Assembly (NCBI RefSeq): GCF_003711515.1
Contig: NW_021167097.1
Location: 204,898 to 268,897 of the forward strand
Reading direction: 5' to 3'
Length of the DNA: 64,000 nt
Source: Sodiomyces alkalinus F11
Taxonomy: Eukaryota; Ascomycota; Sordariomycetes; Glomerellales; Plectosphaerellaceae
The position numbers were made by a program, and so were the translations under genes. The notes under the pieces are model-generated. The model was given only the letters and a program-made list of their open reading frames with translations. It was not told the DNA's origin and did no database searches. Positions 23,149 through 33,986 of this stretch are shown in pieces. Each line of letters opens with the position of its first letter. Positions within the stretch are counted from its first letter, which is position 1.

Positions 23149-23746
23149 ATGTGCGGCCACGACATCTCCGACAAACCACGGGGCGGAGCTCTTGCCGTCC
23201 TCAGCCCCACGACTCCTTCGCCAGGACCGAACCGCGACCATCTCCCGCCATGCAGAGGAGACCTCGCTTTCCACACCCCGGGGTCACCATCAAGCAAAAT
23301 TGCCACCCATGCTCGTTGGACACGCACACCAGGTGACGATGTATCTTGTGTCGAGGACCTCCTGGTCGTCATTCAGTACGTCGCTTACATTGCCTCTGCC
23401 TTTGGACCTCCCCTCTACACTCCTATATCGAGCATCGTGACTGACTCTAATTAACAGCGAATCCGGAGATCTGACCCATAAGCCCGAAGACTGCGGTCTC
23501 TTCCGCCAATTCGCCTTTTCCCGCAATACGGCTTCCGTGATTGGGAACGGCCAGGCCTTGGAGATTCCCCTCGCGCCACCCATATCTCTCGAGGTCGGAC
23601 GTCACGGTATTATCGGCCGCCGGGTTTCTCTCTTCCACAACCTGCATAACCTGACCGACTCCTCTTTTTCTACAACTCGCATGAGCGTGGCAGCAGAGGG
23701 CATTGTCGGTTTCAACTTTGTACTGCCCGTTTCATCCTCTCTGTGA
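23149..23746 (+). CDS. Hypothetical protein, 171 aa, two exons
   Basis: Exon 1 is 23149-23375, the intron is 23376-23457 (GTACGT donor, CTCTAAT branch site, AACAG acceptor), and exon 2 is 23458-23746. The phase-2 join gives LLVVIHESGDLTHKPED, a smooth transition. The N-terminal half is Pro/Ser-rich; the C-terminal half is more globular (for example NTASVIGNGQALEIPLAPP). There is no signal peptide or membrane segment. The good splice signals are the main reason to believe it. No family recognised. Confidence 0.5.
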
Positions 23747-25579
23747 GCATCTACGTCGGTCATAAAGATGGAGATCATGTGTGTCTCTCGACTGTTATTA
23801 TACATTGCGGGCTGCTGCGTTCGACTGGTCAGGGCGGGGAGTAACACGGAACAAGCTGGGTTTCATTTTCCTCCATTTTCCTTCTTGTCCTTCTTTCCCT
23901 TTGCACTCCAAAGCTTTTGCTTAGAGATTTTTGCATGCTTGCTTCTGTGGGCGTTTTGAGATAGGAGATTATGGTTGGATACCAGGGGCGACAGCGAACT
24001 ATTTTTCGTCTTTTTGTCAGCTTCGTACTACATGTTATGTTGGATACGCAATCATAGACACCAAAAACCACCCTATTGGCGCTGAGCGTTTGGCACACAA
24101 GCGAATAGTTCGGAGCTACCCATCAGAAGATGGAGTATCGTGCTGCAAAGCGGGCTGTTATACTTGCACGCAGGCAGCCGCATGCCTAGTCTGTTGTTCC
24201 GTCTTAGCCGTGTTTGTACCTTGCCTCGGTTGCTTCATGCAACTAAGCGGACGTGACGATCCGGCCCAGTTCCCAACGACCTGGTTCTGCCACACGATCA
24301 ACCTTCCGTGTTCCCTGGACCCCTTCATCAGGGGCAATGTGTGGCTGTAGCACAGAACTCGCAACGTGCTTGTGTTGTGTTGAATCAGTGTCAGCAACTG
24401 CATCATGCCAATGGCGTCTTCGGTTAGCCGGACGGATTCTCGCGGAATCGGCAATATGTTTTAGTACGGGAGGATTGGGAACACAGGCGATAGGGTATGT
24501 TGCTTGAATTGTCAACTGGTTAGAGTTGAGGTGTCTTCTCACAATCTCGTGCTCTGGGGTCGATAACTTATGATGAATAAAATAAACATACTCTGACTTT
24601 TTATTATACCGACAGGATAAAATACTTCTTGCTTAGTACGATACCAGGGCTTTGAGAACTTTCAAATTCCGGATAGTCTGCCGCAGACTCTCGTTGACCG
24701 CCCTGGATGAACCACTTATATCTTGCAGCCGCAGGCCAGGAGCGGGCAGACGTTTTGTGAACCCGTATATCAGACTTCCCCTACGTGACCCTAACTGAAG
24801 AAGTCGTGTCATGTAGTACCTGCCCATTAAACAGGTACACAAAGCTTATTATACGTGTTCGAGTAGATTCCTTTCACCACCCAGGCCTCCGTCTTGCCGA
24901 AGCTTGAATGGTGCAGTGGTAGAGGCGCAAACAAATACCCGACGGGCAAGCCTCTAGTCCCAGAGGGCTCGCACTCAAAAGGGTGGGCGTGAGGAGGAGC
25001 AGATAGCCCCATCAGAACACGCTCTGGTTCTTTCTTTTGTCCTTTGTTCTTTTTTCTATTTTTCACTTCTGATATGTCGCATGTTGTACATACAATATTG
25101 AAGACCTTTCTGCAGTTCCTAGTAGTACATCTCGTGCCAACAACATTTGTTTAATCTCCCTCTCTTTTTCAGGGAGTAGCTGAACATTACACAGAGTACA
25201 TGACGGCTCCCGATCATCCAAGTAATAGCCGTCTCGGTCACAAACGTACGGGCAAATAACGGAAACATAACCGATACCCGTCGATCATGCCAAGAAGAGA
25301 AACTATGCGGGTTTCACAATTCTAGAGACTTTCAACTGGCAATCAACGTTAGTGATACAAATTAATCTCTTTTAGGTTCGCAAAGTGATGAATGGACCTC
25401 GGCCAGATATAAAGATGGTCCAGGAAATGCTCTGTCCCTAACTACCAGAGCAGGGAAGTTCTTCATCCACTGTTGAGTATAAACTCAAGACACTCACTTT
25501 ATTACTCTGGAACCTATTTTACAATTGTGTCTCATTGCTTTTGTACAATCTTCTGGCTTTTCTTCCAACTATTCACATC
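23747..25579. other. Intergenic, nothing firmly recognisable
   Basis: About 1.8 kb. A Cys-rich 139-codon frame at 23931-24350 lacks a good start context and splice support. A tRNA-like A-box (TGGTGCAGTGG near 24907) has no matching B-box. The final 150 bases before 25580 look like a promoter and leader. Confidence 0.45.
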
Positions 25580-26440
25580 ATGAGAGTTCTGGTCCCCTTA
25601 GTGGTGTCTAGCATTGGGTAAGTGAGCGCCAGCGGTCATGCAAACCATGCCACAGCCCAAAAAGGCAGGACCTGACAGCTTATGTGATTTCTTAGCTGGG
25701 CCCTGGTTGACGCCCTTCCACATGGTAGCGCCGCTTTCACAGAAGTACCGTTAACCAACACCACTGGGGTGACTGTCACGGTCTCGGTTCCCGGCTGCAC
25801 AACCACGACCATCACTCTTGCAAGGTCTTGTACCTCGTGGGCACCTTTCCCTTCTTGGGCTCCGACTCAGTCAGTTGTGGAAGGAGAGACCTCCGTCGAC
25901 CGGGCACAGGGCTCCGTCACCTACACCACGGATACCCAGGGACAGCCTGTTTCGTCCACTTTGCCTCCGCTCGTTATCCCAACTAGTTTTGTCTTAACCG
26001 AGACAGAGACCGCGACTTGGTACTCTGATTATATTTCCAGCGTGGAGCCGACGGTGACAGAAACCATCCTTCCTTCGTCGAGAACAACATTGTCCAGTGA
26101 TGCCATCCCGACATGGACCAACTCGAGCGTGACCGTTACTGTTACTGCTACGCAGACGCAGACAGAGACGACGACAGAACAAACCACTCTCCATTCCATC
26201 AGCACAGCACAACCATCTGATGCCGAGCCGTCTGAGTCACAGTCCACAGTCACGCGCACAGTTGTTGTCGTGGTGACGACGGTAGTCTCAACCACTACGT
26301 ATACCCCATCCACGTCCAGCTCGGCCTTCTTCGAAGTCTCGAGTGCGCTGCCCGTCTTCTCGGACAGTGTTTCGAGTTCGGCTCTTCTCAACTATCCGAC
26401 GGAAACCTCCGGCGGGATACTCATCACGTCGACATCGTAG
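25580..26440 (+). CDS. Secreted Ser/Thr/Val-rich cell-surface-like protein
   Basis: Exon 1 is 25580-25617, the intron 25618-25695 (GTAAGT...CTTAG), and exon 2 is 25696-26440, 260 aa in all. The splice completes a signal peptide (MRVLVPLVVSSIGWALVDA). One CTTTTITLARSC segment carries the only Cys pair. The rest is dense in Ser, Thr and Val, with repeated TVTVTAT and TVVVVVTTVVSTTTY-like blocks that should be heavily O-glycosylated. The C-terminus (GGILITSTS) is short and not strongly hydrophobic, so a GPI anchor is not evident. Such proteins usually belong to the fungal cell wall or extracellular matrix. No enzymatic domain. Confidence 0.75.
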
Positions 26441-26740
26441 CCGACGCAAAACATCCAGGTACCCTGTCATACCGGTGAGGAGGCTCATAGAGATGTCTTG
26501 TCTGAGGAGGGAGCGGCCTCGGCTCCTTCCCGCAGCTTCCTTAGGGCGAGCGAATAACAGATGAGGCTGGGGTATGCACGGAGTCGGGTTTCAAATCGGG
26601 CTTTTCGTACATGTTGAGAGGGTCTGGACATTGACTGGACAAATTTATGCGTAATTTTGTGAATGAGGAACTCGCGCAGGTCCGGGTCTGTCGTGCAATA
26701 TGGCTGGCGGTAGACAGGAAGAAAAGACGGTAGTCCTATA
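26441..26740. other. Intergenic 3' region before a transposable element
   Basis: About 300 bases. No gene or structured element seen. Confidence 0.4.
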
Positions 26741-27583
26741 AGTCCCCACCCCGGCTTTTGGAACACCCCCCCCCCCTTTTGGAACACCACTTACACTAAA
26801 AAACTGCTTTTTAGACCCCTGCTATTTTATTAAATAAAATAGTAAATATTATAAGAATAAAACCCTAGATAGACTAAAATTCCAGTACTAATATTCTGTC
26901 TATATCTTTGATATAGGCTTAGTAGAAGAGCTATACTATAGCTTAGAAGTTAGAGATTTAATTTTATTCGTGTTAATATACACTATATAAGGAATCCTTA
27001 ACAAATAGAAATATATTAATGATAAATTGATAGATATAGATATAGCTATAAAATAAGTACTAGAAATAAGTTCGAATTCTATACTATATATCTCTATAAC
27101 CTATCTAGTACTATATATTCTAGTTTCTATAATATAACCAAAAGTAGACTTCCCCTACTAAATCTTTATATAGGCTTATACTTATTACTTAATAACTTCT
27201 CGAATACTACATAGTGTTCTATAAGGTTTCTAATAGTAGTATCCACAAATCTTACGCTATTTTCCGATATTTAAGTTATAATTCTCACGAGTAATACTAA
27301 TCTATTATGAATATTCTTAGTTATATTCTACGTTACTAAGAAAATATATACTAACATAAGTAAATAATCGAGTCCTAACTTCTAAGCTATATTATAGCTC
27401 TTGTACTAGACCTATATCAAAACTACCAACATAATATCAGTACTTGAACTTTTATGTATATAGGGTTTTATTTTTATAATATTTACTAGTTTATTAAATT
27501 AAACAGCAGCGGTCGAAAAAGCAGTTTTTTGGTGTAAGTGGTGTTCCAAAAGGGGGGGTGTTCCAAAAGCCGGGGTGGGGACT
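26741..27583. mobile_element. TA-flanked foldback DNA element (MITE-like), AT-rich
   Basis: The left end AGTCCCCACCCCGGCTTTTG is the exact inverse of the right end (27564-27583). Both ends are flanked by TA (26739-26740 and 27584-27585), the target used by Tc1/mariner and pogo/Fot1-type transposases. Inverted similarity continues inward: the ggtgttccaaaag/cttttggaacacc motifs, the gtgtaagtgg/ccacttacac motifs, and a block around gatatagg...agagctata...agcttagaagtta that recurs inverted at about 27370-27420. Most of the 843-bp element is therefore one long imperfect palindrome. There is no open frame. The interior is depleted in C and G, as expected after RIP. It is non-autonomous. Confidence 0.85.
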
Positions 27584-27848
27584 TAATCTATTAGCCTAGC
27601 ATAGAACGACGTTGGCCAGATTAGTAAGATGGGTAGGAAGGCCGGTCATGATTAAGCACGGACCGGTTTTCGTTGTTATCGTGATCGGAGTACTATTGTC
27701 CGAGTTGCCGCCCCCCCCCCCCCCCCTTTTCTTTTTCTTTTTTTCATTATGCGCGTGCAGCCCTGAAGCTATGGCGCGGCTGCCGCCCCCTATTTCCTAT
27801 GATAACGAGTGACGAGTCAACTACCTATGCAGCATCGGCATTTGCACT

Positions 27849-29488
27849 ATGCTCTCCGACTTTCTTCGTTCGGTCTGCTCGCGTTGCAGATCGGTAGTTT
27901 GCTTCCTCTTCAGACCCTGGATTTGGCCACTTGTCTTGATCAGAGCTACAGGAACAAAGATCCTTGGGACGCATGCCGCCGCAACCCACACGCCTCAAGT
28001 AGAGGTCAGACACCTTGGACCTGAATCCAATCTAGAATTCCCTGCTGCTACCGACGACCAATACCACCAAATCAGGCAAAGCTTCATTGAATCGATAGAC
28101 TTGGGTTTGATTTGCGCCCTAGCGTCACGCCACAACAACGGCAAATCTTGCCAGGTTGTGAACAAGGCCAGCGGCAGCTTTAATGTTTGCTTCTTCGTCG
28201 ATTTTGATGATGACTCTGATGAGGGAACTAAATGGGTGGTGAGGGTCCCGATTGAGCCCGCTTTCGACGATCCCTGGGACAAGTTACTAAGCGAAGTAAC
28301 GACCATGCAGTGAGTACTGGGTTTTGCACTCTCTTTGACATTTGTGACCGGTGCTCACGCAATCACAGATATCTCGAGCGCAACACTCGCATTCCCGTCC
28401 CTCACATCCATGCCTATGGACGCGACGTCAAATTGACCAAGGGCAGTACGGGGACGCAGATGTTCATCATCACGGATCTCGTTCCAGGCCAACCATTGAA
28501 TAGGAAACTCTTGCTTGGAGGCAACGAGGAGCAACGAAGTGATTTCTTGTCCCAGCTCATCGATGTTCTAGCAGAACTTAGGAGGCTCGAGTTCCCGGCA
28601 ATAGGTTCCCTGAGGCCGAATGCTAGCGGCAACTCCTATCCCGATCTGGGACATGTAGGTCCAGTCATTTCCATGTCGGCCGCCATGCTCAGCCAACCAT
28701 CTTGGAGAACAGTTGCCTCTGCCACGCTTCGCCAGACGCATCGTGGTCCATTTACTTCGGCTGAGGATTACTTGAGATATCATTTCGGTCTTATATCAGA
28801 CATGTTTTCGCTGCCGGTTTGTGACCATACTATTGAAGATGTCAAAGAAGAGATCTTCGCTCTCAACAGTATGGACCGGATATCTCTCCAGGTTATCGAT
28901 CCTCGGTTGGACAAGGGCCCTTTTGTGTTGCATCATTTGGACTTACGAAGCGCCAACATCATCGTGGACGACAACCTGAGAATTCAGGGCATCATTGACT
29001 GGGAGTTTACAAGCACTGTTCCACGTCAGCTCTTCACCCCTCCATCATGGATTACCGGTCACGATTTAGACGAGACGAACGAGCAGCTACACACCGAGTT
29101 CCGCGCCGCTCTCGACGAAAAGAGTGAAACCGATGGTCTTTGCGACCAACTCAGAAGGGAGTGGTACGGTCAATCAGATTCGAACACCGACGAAGAGAGA
29201 GGGAAAATGGACATGGCATTCTGGGTTGCTCACGTCCTACGTCGTCCAACCGATATCACCGATATATTCTGCAACTTTATCGCCCAGAAACAATCGGACA
29301 AACCTGTGGATGAGTTAATCTCTGAATTTTTCAAACAGAATCTGGCGCTGGCTTTAGAGGTCCAAGTTCGTGCGGAACAGTGCGAGCGCTACACAGAGTA
29401 CTTGAAGAGGAACAGGCTGTATGAGACCGATGTGGACAGATTGCTTGCCGAGTCGAGGGCATTGAAGGCAAAGTGGGGTTGGTCATAG
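27849..29488 (+). CDS. Aminoglycoside-phosphotransferase-like (APH) kinase family protein
   Basis: Exon 1 is 27849-28309 and exon 2 is 28369-29488, with a 59-nt intron (GTGAGT...CACAG) joined in phase 2 to give TMQYLERNTRIPVPHIHAYG. The product is 526 aa if the first ATG is used. The N-lobe has WVVRVPIEP (ATP-binding Lys replaced by Arg) and a hinge-like MFIITDLVPGQPL. The catalytic loop is VLHHLDLRSANIIVDDN and the metal-binding motif IIDWE, as in PF01636 proteins. Fungi carry many such kinases of unknown substrate; few phosphorylate antibiotics. The first 60 residues are hydrophobic and basic and may not all be translated. A 16-base C tract lies just upstream at 27711-27726. Confidence 0.8.
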
Positions 29489-29522
29489 AAGCAAGATAAT
29501 GAATCGAGTTATTCGTCGCCTC

Positions 29523-29840
29523 TTATCCTTTCTTTTCGAGGTCCTCCTTTTGCTTCTGCAGATCGTTTATCTTCTCCCACAATCGTCCGATCTTCGCTTC
29601 TATATGATGTCGCTTGTTTTCATACTCTTCCTTTTCTTCCTTTATAGACTTAGTCCCGGCCTTTCTTCTCCTATTTCGCGCACTCGAGGCACTCCGTGAC
29701 ATCTTTCCTAAGTCGGCTTCGCTAATGCTCTCCAGATAACGCAAGATGTCATCCAACTTCTCTTGTTCCTCCGCTAACACTCCTATTATTTCGCTGATTC
29801 TCTTATTAAGGGCTTGGACTTCATCAGGTTTGCGGGTCAT
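29523..29840 (-). CDS. Short coiled-coil protein, 105 aa
   Basis: Frame beginning MTRKPDEVQALNKRISEIIG and ending in KINDLQKQKEDLEKKG. Two long helices with heptad patterns are separated by a basic Ser/Arg linker (SRSASSARNRRRKAG). It overlaps nothing and converges with the kinase gene with a 34-bp gap. An upstream extension to 29987 is possible but of poorer composition. The RRRKAG core could be a nuclear signal or DNA-binding basic region, but the heptads do not line up with a standard bZIP. Function unknown. Confidence 0.5.
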   Translation of the reverse strand: MTRKPDEVQALNKRISEIIGVLAEEQEKLDDILRYLESISEADLGKMSRSASSARNRRRKAGTKSIKEEKEEYENKRHHIEAKIGRLWEKINDLQKQKEDLEKKG

Positions 29841-30208
29841 CTTGACGATAGTCTGCTGTTGCTGGTGCCGCTGCAGTTGCGTAGCTCTAGTGGAAACTGC
29901 GGCGTATATTCTGTGGAACGAACTAAGGATCGGATCAATATAGTGCGGACCTGCGGTAATATCTGAATATAAATATTCTGTCCGCAAAGTTTGTTAATAA
30001 CCTCTCATGTATGAGTATCCGAGGAGATCGAAATAAGCGTAAGTACCTTGATTAATGCGCTACTTTGAGTTCCTCCCTGTTAATTTAGGGAAGTGTACCA
30101 GAACTTGTAAGTGGGGGATGGAAACGAAATAATGCTAGGACGATATATACGATAGGAGAATCAGCGACTTGCTCCTCCCCGCCTTCCCCGCCCTCCCTCC
30201 CCGCTCTC
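29841..30208. other. Intergenic between a small gene and a pseudogene
   Basis: About 370 bases, partly pyrimidine-rich. Nothing else seen. Confidence 0.4.
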
Positions 30209-30950
30209 CTAATCATTGCCTCCACACCCATCAGTCCAGCCACCCGCAGCCTCAACAATCTTGTTGTTCTTCTAGCAACGTGCACAAACCCATACAGGAG
30301 TCCTAAACGTTGCTTTCCACTCATAACCTCCGTGTTCCAACGGATTGTCATGGTAATTGAAGTTCCAGTTAGTGGTACCAAGGTCGTAGCAGTGGTTCAT
30401 GTTAGGGAGCAGAGTTTTCTGCCCCCAGTCGTAAGTGGAGAATCCGGCGCCTCGACGGTATATTCGCTACAAAGAAACTTGTGCCAGCCCTTGCAGCGGC
30501 CAAGGCCGTCCCGACCGCCTGGGATTGAGCTCGTAGGTGTAGTCGCCATCTTGGCGGATGTACTTGCCTCCCTGCTTCCAGTTCATGGGATTGTCAGACG
30601 AGTCGCACGAGTGGATGAGCTTATCGAACAAGTCTTCGCACTCGTCCCTGTCTAAGCTGCCGCGGCAGTTGGTCAGCGTGATGGAGTACTCGTGCTCCTC
30701 CGGGGTGCCCTTGTCGTAGGTCTGCTCGTACTCCCCAGTTGACCGTGTTGGACGGGTGACTCTCCTCGACCTCCTCGCAGAATTTCGTATACGACTCGTT
30801 GGCACGGTCGGCGCTGACGTAGTTCCTACTGTTACCCTTGGAGTGGCACGTGAACTCATCCTTGATTTCGCAGGACTCAGGAGGGCGAGGCGACGTTGAG
30901 CACCGGGGAACGGATGTCCATAAGCTCAGCTAGTGCGAACGAGGCGATAG
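30209..30950 (-). pseudogene. Decayed C-terminal part of a secreted fungal protein, several lesions
   Basis: Reading the minus strand, protein-like sequence jumps between frames. A segment with FALAELMDIRSPVLNVA ends in a stop near 30890. A second frame carries CEIKDEFTCHSKGNSRNYV and NESYTKFCEEVEESH. A third frame from about 30735 has EHEYSITLTNCRGSLDRDEC and IHSCDSSDNPMNWKQGG. After about 30480 another frame carries YDWGQKTLLPNMNHCYDLGT and EWKATFRTPVWVCARC, then an in-frame TAG (30272-30274) before AGGWTDGCGGND and the final stop at 30209. The Cys spacing and the CDSSDNPMNWKQGG motif resemble the C-terminal region found behind some fungal LysM/GH18 chitinase-like and other secreted proteins; that assignment is from memory of the motif and tentative. 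At least three frameshifts and one nonsense codon make it non-functional. Confidence 0.7.
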
Positions 30951-31754
30951 TAAGATGCCCTTTTTCGTTGGGATGAAACTAGAAGCAGAATATTGTCATC
31001 AGCCATGGCTGATGCCAACAGCAAGAAGGGCAACAAGCCAACAACCAAGAAAAACAAAAGAAAGATAGAAAGAACATTGAAGATAACGACGGCAACAACG
31101 ACGATAAGGAGGAGGAGGAAGAGGTTGAGCAAAAGGGGCTGGGGTTAAGGGAGCGGGGAAGGGGCATAGGTTCACAACTAACATTACGGCCGACGTGGTC
31201 CGGCATGCCTAAGCCAAAAGTTATGTCCGCGCCATAATCGCCAGGACAGCCCGGGCGGCCGGGCCCTGTCTCCCGTACTCCGTTGGCAGAAGACCCCTGG
31301 ACATTTCCCCCTATTCTTACCTGCCCCTGAATCCCGTTGCGTCCTTGTACTTAGTACGAAGTAGGGATGCATTAGTAATAGAGACTGTCCAGGGGTGGCC
31401 ATATCACGTGACATTGGACCAGTTCTTCAGGCACCCAGCACCATCGTATGGAGTAGTGATTAATCTTGCTGTGAAAACTGGCACAGATATTCTTCCTAGC
31501 ATTATGCTTACGAGAATCGATCCAAACCAAGTGCAACACTACGCGAAACGACGGACTGGCCGAGTGATATGGAGAAAGTCAAGTTTCAACAACATGATTG
31601 ATAAGCGGTTGAGGCTTCCCGCTTGAAATGCTGATGACGGGACGGGGTGAGGTTCATCGATTGAGAATCTAATTTTATTCAGTGTCTTGGTCTATCTATA
31701 TCAATGATTCCTCCGCAAGTCTATTTCCAGTCGTGACGAGCTGGTCGCCTAGGT
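30951..31754. other. Intergenic, nothing recognisable
   Basis: About 800 bases. A/G-rich tract at 31015-31130 and a short hypothetical frame at 31345-31626 without support. No repeats of note. Confidence 0.45.
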
Positions 31755-33548
31755 TTACTTGTCACCCGAGAAAGACATAACAGCCCACTTGCCGTTCCAT
31801 GCCCACTGTCTGGCACCCGAGTCACCGCCGCCGCCCTCGCTGGCCTTAAGCTCCTCATCCTTGCCTGGCGGCAGTCCAACTACCACATCGGCCTTGCAGG
31901 TCCGAAGAGAGAGTATGTTAAGCCCGGAGCCTGGTCCCATGCCCTTGATAGTGTCGGTGAACGGAGTCGTGGGATCCCAGTCGCACTACCATCAAGAGTT
32001 AGCCAATTGCATACATGAAGTTGATGCTCGGGGAAGCGAAAACATGGAGAAAAGAAGGGATGGGAGAAAGACTGGAGAAAGACTCACGTCCCCGGTAAGT
32101 TTCCGGTAGTTGAGGTCGCCCTTGAAGATAATGAGCTCACTGGTTTTGAGGTCTTCGTACAGGTCCTTGGCCTCCTCGGGCAAGTTCCAGTACGGGTTGG
32201 GGTGCGTCCAGTAGCGGTTGGGACGGATGATGAGCTGTCCCTCGGCGTGGAAGTTGCTCCACTCCTGGAAGAGGAAGGCCATGTTCGCCTCGTCGACGGT
32301 GGACAGCGGCGCCGGCGTGGTGCCCTGCAGCTTCTCGTCTTCCGAGGGCGTCTCGTAGAATGGTTTGGGGTTGGCAATGAGGCTCAGGGTCTGGGCGAAG
32401 TCGGACGGAAGAACGTCCGAGACGAACCAGGGGATGGACTTGGGGTGGAGGACGACGTGCGTGGCAAGCCCAGCGGAGAGGAAGTAGCCGGCGAGGATGA
32501 GGTCAACGTACAGTTCAAAGCCGGCGTTATCGAGGATAATGTCGACTCTGCGTTCCGCCTTACCGTCTGCCTTGGCCTTCTTGAGAGTATCAAAGGCGGC
32601 AGGGAGGTCGTTGATGAGGATGTTCTTCTCCGCCGACTTGCGGGCCTCGGAGCCCTGCAGCTTCTGGATGTCCTCGTACGACAGGGTCGTGAGGAGAGAC
32701 AAGTCAGTGGCGTTTCCCCAAAGGCAGACTTCGCACATCTCGGAGAAGAGGAGCCTCTCGGCCTCCTCATCGCGGGTGGCCTTCTTCTCGGACCGGAGTT
32801 CCTCGACGAGTTCCTTGTAGCGGGAGGCCAGTTCGAGGACAGCGGGCCGGGAAGATCGGAATGTGTTGATCTTCTGGCGGTTGAAGACATCGTAGTTCTT
32901 CCAATGTTTCGAGAGACTGAAGAAGGTACTCATGCGCCTAATGTCGACAGTCGACATTCGTCAGCGTGTCTTCTTGTCTGTGAGGACCGTCACTCGACCC
33001 CACCTGAAAAGATAGCACTCGAGGAACAGCCATGGGCCATTAAGCCAGCCCGCCGAGCCCAGTTCCTTCAGCTCTCTGTTGTAGAGCGAAACATCGGGAA
33101 ATCCATCGTCTTCAATGGGCCTAGAGTAGTAGTTATTGTCAGCTACCGCCGTAAAATAGAACAAGGGCCCAATTGGGACAACCATACGCCAACGGCCGAT
33201 CATGCTGAACCTCATACTTGAGGCTGGCGATCTTCTCGACGATTTTCTTGCCCTCCTCCCTCTTGGCCTCGTCTTTGCATGTCGCGACTGTCCGGTAGAC
33301 GTCGTCAATCGCTTGCGTCTGTTTCGCACTGCTATTAGTATGGCAGCTTTAACGTCGCGCAACCTTGTCTTTGCATCGGGGAGAAATCTCGTACCAGGAT
33401 CACGGGCCAACGCACCCGCGCAGTCTGCCACGCAAAGGAATTCTTATCGCCGGTCGAAGAGAAAGCTAGGATATTGCATTCTACGTTAGCTATGTGTCGC
33501 ACTCAAGTTCGAGAGGGGCGGAATTTCGTGGGATGTCGTACTCGGCAT
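31755..33548 (-). CDS. DUF89/ARMT1-family damage-control phosphatase, six exons
   Basis: Minus-strand exons 33548-33503, 33465-33395, 33318-33188, 33120-33004, 32937-32088 and 31985-31755; all phases agree and give 481 aa. Family landmarks are SFAWQTARVRWPVIL, PDVSLYNRELKELG, the metal/phosphate-binding IILDNAGFELYVDLILAGYF (about residue 245), HPKSIPWFVSDVLP, and LIIFKGDLNYRKLTGD completed across the last intron by WDPTTPF. These proteins are metal-dependent phosphatases that hydrolyse phosphometabolites such as fructose-1-phosphate. Most introns are 66-102 nt, but the first is only 37 nt, so the extreme N-terminus (about 16 residues) is the least certain part. Probably cytosolic and housekeeping. 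Confidence 0.85.
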
Positions 33549-33986
33549 CTTGAGATAAGTCGATGGGATGTGAATGCCAGTGGATGTTAGAATTGGGCTC
33601 GGGGAGAAGGCAGAAACAAAAAGTCAAGACGCAATAGAAAAAAAACTTTTAAAATGGTTAAAATCTTTTAATAATCAAGAACAACAAGACTGTTGATCTT
33701 GCCCTGCGACGTCCCGATGTGGAGGACCGGTGGAGGAGGGGTGGAGGGGTAGCGGGGCAGCCAAGACGAACAAGGTCCTCATAGTTTACCTAGGTACTTC
33801 ATTTTTGTGTGTACCGTGCGTATCTAGTGTCCACGGACTGTGGGGGTCATGTGACTTGGTTCATGGCCTAAGATACGAAGCTTACTAATATATTGTTGTA
33901 TTTCTCATACGACCACGGACCAACTTTCATTTCATCGACCGCTTGTGTCACGTCAGGCTTAATATCATCGTCTCCTCGCGGCCTAC
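33549..33986. other. Intergenic between DUF89 gene and multicopper oxidase
   Basis: About 440 bases containing a GGTGGAGG-type G-rich stretch (33720-33760) and a TACCTAGGTACTT motif. This may be the outer border of the polyketide cluster. Confidence 0.4.

Noticed and set aside
23931..24350. Cys-rich 139-codon frame
   Set aside because: Poor start context, no signal peptide and no splice partner; composition is consistent with chance.
24902..24975. Possible second tRNA or SINE head (A-box-like TGGTGCAGTGG)
   Set aside because: No B-box (GGTTCGANNCC) downstream and no cloverleaf could be drawn.
32202..33221. 339-codon plus-strand frame opposite the DUF89 gene
   Set aside because: It is the antisense shadow of a strongly supported multi-exon gene.
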